Part shown: piece by piece, positions 60,628-64,000 of the stretch | Layout of the letters: each line of letters opens with the position of its first letter | Position numbering within the stretch: position 1 is the first letter of the stretch | NCBI GenBank assembly: GCA_017508385.1 | Contig: JAFVZB010000068.1 | Coordinates: forward strand, 62,001-126,000 | Origin: Lentisphaeria bacterium | GTDB taxonomy: Bacteria > Verrucomicrobiota > Lentisphaeria > Victivallales > Victivallaceae | Direction of reading: 5' to 3' | Length of the DNA stretch: 64,000 nucleotides | The notes under the pieces: generated by a model | Told to the model about the DNA's origin: nothing | Databases searched by the model: none | What the model saw: the letters and a program-made list of their open reading frames with translations, nothing else | Made by a program: the position numbers and the translations under genes

Positions 60628-62631
60628 ATGCGTTTCAGGCAGGTTCATCTTGACTTTCACACCTCTCCGCTCATTCCGGAAATCGGAGTCAAGTTTGATA
60701 AAAAGCATTGGCAGGAAACCCTGAAAGCGGCAGAAGTCGATTCGATAACCTGCTTTTCATGCTGTCACCACGGATACAGTTATCATCCGACAAAGGTCGG
60801 AATGATGCATCCGCATTTGAAATTCAATCTGCTCAGGGAGCAGATCGATGCTTCTCACGAGATCGGAGTCAACGTTCCCATTTATATCACTGCCGGAATC
60901 AATCAGTATGCCAGCGAAAAAAATCCGGCGTGGAGAGCGGTTGACTGCAACGGCAAATACACCAGCTGGAATGACTCTCCGCTCAAAGCCGGTTACTACA
61001 AACTCTGTTTCAATGCCGACGGATATCTTGATTTTCTCTCTGACCTTATCGAAGAGAGTGTCACCATGTTCCCCGATGCCGACGGAGTGTTTCTCGATAT
61101 CACCAGTCAGCCCGAATGCTGCTGCCCCGCCTGTATCAGGGATATGCTGGCAAACGGACTCGACCCGCAGAATGGTACCGACCGCAAGAAGATGGCCCGC
61201 ATAAGCATGATGAAATACTATCGTACTGCTGTTGCCGCTATCAGAAAACACAGCGATACAATGACCATCTTCCACAATGCCGGTCACATTACTATGGGTG
61301 ATACAGAGATACTACCCTATTTCACCCACCTTGAACTTGAGAGCCTGCCCACCGGAGGCTGGGGGTACGACCATTACCCGATATCAGCGGCTTACAGCAG
61401 AAAACTCGGCTTGGAGTTTCTCGGTATGACCGGTAAATTCCACACAAGCTGGGGAGAATTCGGCGGCTTCAAGCATCCCAACGCCCTGCGCTATGAGTGC
61501 GCCGCCATGCTTGCCAACGGTTCAAAATGCAGCATCGGTGACCAGCTTCATCCGTCGGGAAAACTCGACAGTTCGACCTACTCCATCATCGGAACAGCCT
61601 ATCGTGAAGTCAAAGCCAAGGAATCTTACTGCGACAATGTAACCGGCACGGCTGATATCGCCATTCTCGGGGCAGAACCATTTTTGACTGCCGACGAACA
61701 GATTGCCGGCAGTGTCTATCCCGACGGTTCAATAGGAGCAAGCAGACTCCTGCTCGAACTGCACCAGTTCTTCGACTTTGTGACTCTTGATATGGATTTG
61801 TCTCAATACAAGGTACTCATTCTGCCCGATGTCATCAAACTCAAAAATGATGAATTTACTCTGATACAAGCGTTCCTCGACCGGGGCGGAAAAGTTGTGC
61901 TTTCCGGAGACAGCGGCTTTGACCGTGAGGGAAATAAATTCCTGTTCGATATCAAGGCTCAGGTATCCGAAAAGAGCAGTTTCGACCCGGATTATCTTGA
62001 GCCTGCAGAGAAATTTGCTCCGGAATATATGCACACTCCGATGGTCATGTACGCGCCGAGCAGAAGAGTCGTTCCTGACGACTGGAAAAACGCCACCGGC
62101 AAAATTTATGATTCATACTTCAACCGCTCCTTTGCAGCGTTTTGCAGTCACAAACACACTCCGAACAAGCCAGAGGAGTCAGGTTACGCTTCAGGAGTTA
62201 TCACAGACAACATCCTCTATTTTGCCCATCCTGTGTTTTCACTCTACCGCCGTTATGGAAACACCGCCGTCAAAGAGCATTTTGCCAAGGCATTTTTTGA
62301 ACTGCTCGGCAGTGACCGCAAGTTCACCTGCGACCTGCCGGCTCAGGGACGTGCAACTTTGCAGTACCAGAAAGAGTTTGACCGTGAGATACTGCACCTG
62401 CTCTTTGCAACTCCGTCGCTGAGAGGCGGAGGAAGCGGTGAGAGCATCGAGGTCGTCGAAGATCTCCTGCCCTGCCCTGAGGTGAATGTTGAACTCAAAT
62501 GCAACCGACCGGTCAAAAGCGTGAGAATCGTTCCGGAAAACAAAGATGTGTGCTTCTCTTTTGACAACGGAGTGCTCTCTTTTACCGCTCCCGGGTTTAT
62601 CTGTCATCAAATGTTGGAAATCCAATACTGA
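60628..62631 (+). CDS. Putative glycoside hydrolase (GHL6 barrel with trimerisation domain)
   Basis: 667 residues. The N-terminal 350 or so form a TIM barrel of the hypothetical-glycosidase type: DSITCFSCCHHGYSYHPTKVG, DGVFLDITSQPECCCPAC, HLELESLPTGGWGYDHYP. The middle is a beta-galactosidase trimerisation/glutaminase-like domain (VLILPDVIKLKNDEF, GGKVVLSGDSGF), then a short beta C-terminus. No signal peptide, so it acts in the cytoplasm on imported oligosaccharides. The acidic catalytic pair cannot be fixed. Its own promoter and AAGGA ribosome site precede it; the aldolase gene follows at 15 bases. Confidence 0.78.
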   Translation: MRFRQVHLDFHTSPLIPEIGVKFDKKHWQETLKAAEVDSITCFSCCHHGYSYHPTKVGMMHPHLKFNLLREQIDASHEIGVNVPIYITAGINQYASEKNPAWRAVDCNGKYTSWNDSPLKAGYYKLCFNADGYLDFLSDLIEESVTMFPDADGVFLDITSQPECCCPACIRDMLANGLDPQNGTDRKKMARISMMKYYRTAVAAIRKHSDTMTIFHNAGHITMGDTEILPYFTHLELESLPTGGWGYDHYPISAAYSRKLGLEFLGMTGKFHTSWGEFGGFKHPNALRYECAAMLANGSKCSIGDQLHPSGKLDSSTYSIIGTAYREVKAKESYCDNVTGTADIAILGAEPFLTADEQIAGSVYPDGSIGASRLLLELHQFFDFVTLDMDLSQYKVLILPDVIKLKNDEFTLIQAFLDRGGKVVLSGDSGFDREGNKFLFDIKAQVSEKSSFDPDYLEPAEKFAPEYMHTPMVMYAPSRRVVPDDWKNATGKIYDSYFNRSFAAFCSHKHTPNKPEESGYASGVITDNILYFAHPVFSLYRRYGNTAVKEHFAKAFFELLGSDRKFTCDLPAQGRATLQYQKEFDREILHLLFATPSLRGGGSGESIEVVEDLLPCPEVNVELKCNRPVKSVRIVPENKDVCFSFDNGVLSFTAPGFICHQMLEIQY

Positions 62632-62646
62632 AAAGGAATATAAAAA

Positions 62647-63939
62647 ATGGAAAAAATCACTCAACTTCATCCAAGCGAGCAGATCGTTGAATTCATGAAC
62701 CGCATCTATCAGAATGCGATGACCACCACAAGCGGCGGCAATCTTTCGATTCTTGATTCAGACGGAAACATGTGGATCAGTCCGGGAAGTGTTGACAAGG
62801 GAACTTTGCGCATCGAAGATATCGTCTGCGTCAAAGCTGACGGCTCGATCGAAGGACGTCACAAACCCTCTTGTGAGTACCCCTTTCATCGTGCCATCTA
62901 CCGTCGCCGTCCTGATGTGAGTGCCATTTTGCACGCACACTCCCCTGCCCTTGTCTCTTACAGTATCATCGGAGGTTTGCCCGATACCAATATCACTCCG
63001 CTTACAGCAAAGGTTTGTCAGGAGCCGGGATTCGCTCCTTACGCTGTTCCCGGCAGTGAGGCTCTCGGTGAAAAAATTTCCTGCTGTTTCAGCAAGATGT
63101 ATAACACCATCCTGCTCGAAAACCATGGAACCTGCAACGCAGGAATCTCTCTCATGCAGGCATACAAGCGTTTCGAGACTCTCGATTTCTGCGCCAGAAT
63201 GCTGCTCGGAGCAAAGCACCTCGGTAAGGTGAACTCACTTTCTGATGAGCAACTTGCCGAAGCCGCCGTTGACCGAAACGGCAAGTTTTCTGCTGCCGAG
63301 TTTGAGGTGAGTTCAAGTGTCGAGCGTGATATCCGCTCCAGGATGGTCAAACTCATCCGTCGTGCGTACAGCCAGAAACTCTTTACTTCAGTCTGCGGAA
63401 CCTACGCCGCGAGAGTCAACGCCGATACTTTCATCGTCACTCCTGACGATATCGACCGTGCCACCATCGAAGAGAGTGATCTCGTTCTGGTCAAAGGGTT
63501 CGAGTACGAAGCCGGAAAAGAGCTGCCGGCAAGTGCATGGCTCATCAAAAAGATTTTTGACACCAGAAGTGAATTCAACTCTCTCATCATCGCAGCTCCT
63601 CCGAGCGTGATGGCTTACAACATCACCGACACAAAGTTTGACCCGAGAGTTATTCCGGAGAGTTATCTGCTGCTCCGTGAGATGCCCTCTTTTGAGTTCG
63701 GAGCTTACTACAACTCAAACAGTGTGCTCGATACCCTCTCGATGCGCAACCCGATCATCATGGTCAAAAACGATTGCGTCATCTCTTCGGGCAGAACTCT
63801 GCTCGAGTCATTCGACCGTCTGGAAGTCGCTGAATACAGTGCCCGTGCCACCATCGCCGCAGTTCCCTTCGGAGGAATGAAACCGATGAATCAGGAGCAG
63901 GTTGCAGAAATCGTTGAGGCATTCAATCTCATTCCGTAA
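62647..63939 (+). CDS. Class II aldolase/adducin protein with duplicated domain
   Basis: 430 residues. Residues 1-215 are a complete class II (fuculose-phosphate aldolase-like) domain. TTSGGNLSI binds phosphate, the catalytic Glu is E77 (SCEYPFH), and zinc ligands are H96/H98 (HAHSP) and H160 (ENHG). Residues about 230-430 look like a second, degenerate copy (FTSVCGTYAARVNADTFIVTPDD) without the His ligands, an arrangement seen in some two-domain aldolases. It probably acts on an L-fuculose- or rhamnulose-type phosphate. It is co-transcribed with the glycosidase; a terminator follows. Confidence 0.87.
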   Translation: MEKITQLHPSEQIVEFMNRIYQNAMTTTSGGNLSILDSDGNMWISPGSVDKGTLRIEDIVCVKADGSIEGRHKPSCEYPFHRAIYRRRPDVSAILHAHSPALVSYSIIGGLPDTNITPLTAKVCQEPGFAPYAVPGSEALGEKISCCFSKMYNTILLENHGTCNAGISLMQAYKRFETLDFCARMLLGAKHLGKVNSLSDEQLAEAAVDRNGKFSAAEFEVSSSVERDIRSRMVKLIRRAYSQKLFTSVCGTYAARVNADTFIVTPDDIDRATIEESDLVLVKGFEYEAGKELPASAWLIKKIFDTRSEFNSLIIAAPPSVMAYNITDTKFDPRVIPESYLLLREMPSFEFGAYYNSNSVLDTLSMRNPIIMVKNDCVISSGRTLLESFDRLEVAEYSARATIAAVPFGGMKPMNQEQVAEIVEAFNLIP

Positions 63940-63962
63940 AAACGCATTGCGCTCTTTTTCAG

Positions 63963-64000
63963 GTGCGGATGGATCCAATCAGATTTTTATCCGCACTTTT
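63963..64000 (+). terminator. Terminator after the aldolase gene
   Basis: 8-bp stem GTGCGGAT/ATCCGCAC (63963-63970 with 63989-63996) followed by TTTT at the window edge. Confidence 0.8.

Overview
The window looks like a chromosomal segment from a member of the Lentisphaerae (Victivallales-like) or a close relative in the Planctomycetes-Verrucomicrobia-Chlamydiae group, probably a gut or polysaccharide-feeding bacterium. This is inferred from gene content: a giant AIDA-type repeat protein, secreted parallel beta-helix proteins, AraC regulators beside sugar enzymes, a sialidase, a GHL6/trimerisation-type glycosidase, and a second-type gyrase/topoisomerase IV pair. No rRNA or taxonomic marker is present to prove it. 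The genes are densely packed, often with ATGA overlaps, and many promoters fit TTGAAA-N16/17-TATATT.

Region 1 (1-10.3 kb, minus strand). Transketolase, phosphohexomutase, NUDIX hydrolase, PhnP-like metallohydrolase, prephenate dehydrogenase, an ABC ATPase and an AraC regulator lead to a catabolic operon with its own promoter: sugar isomerase/epimerase, Gfo/Idh/MocA dehydrogenase and a sialidase broken by a one-base frameshift.

Region 2 (10.4-33.9 kb, plus strand). ruvB, a zinc-ribbon coiled-coil protein, an AlbA_2 protein and a DinG-like helicase form one transcription unit. A strongly structured RNA candidate follows, then the 1987-residue AIDA/Ig-like/FG-GAP-like surface protein. Next come hflX coupled to a 1321-residue coiled-coil/TPR protein, a small 2[4Fe-4S] ferredoxin, an APH-type kinase, a HAD phosphatase, hisI, a MurB-Ddl fusion, a thioredoxin-fold/TPR protein, a small secreted protein and a DciA-like (DUF721) protein.

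Region 3 (34-38.2 kb). acpS, murD (convergent), a Nif3-like protein, tRNA-Arg(CCG) and a BASS-family transporter. Two inverted copies of a roughly 90-bp intergenic repeat flank this block.

Region 4 (38.2-44.6 kb, minus). Two paralogous secreted right-handed beta-helix proteins with separate promoters, preceded by an AraC regulator.

Region 5 (44.7-60.5 kb, minus). Housekeeping genes: an NtrC-type response regulator, a small unknown protein, der, pyrF, an LTxxQ-like membrane protein, a LolA-like protein, lon, an esterase, topoisomerase subunits A and B, pepD, and a secreted protein with two similar beta domains.

Region 6 (60.6-64 kb, plus). A putative glycosidase and a tandem-domain class II aldolase, closed by a terminator. 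With the sialidase, MocA and isomerase genes at the other end, this suggests use of host or algal glycans. The most unusual items are the structured RNA, the MurB-Ddl-membrane fusion, the Cys/His-rich tail on transketolase, the AIDA-repeat giant and the inverted intergenic repeats.
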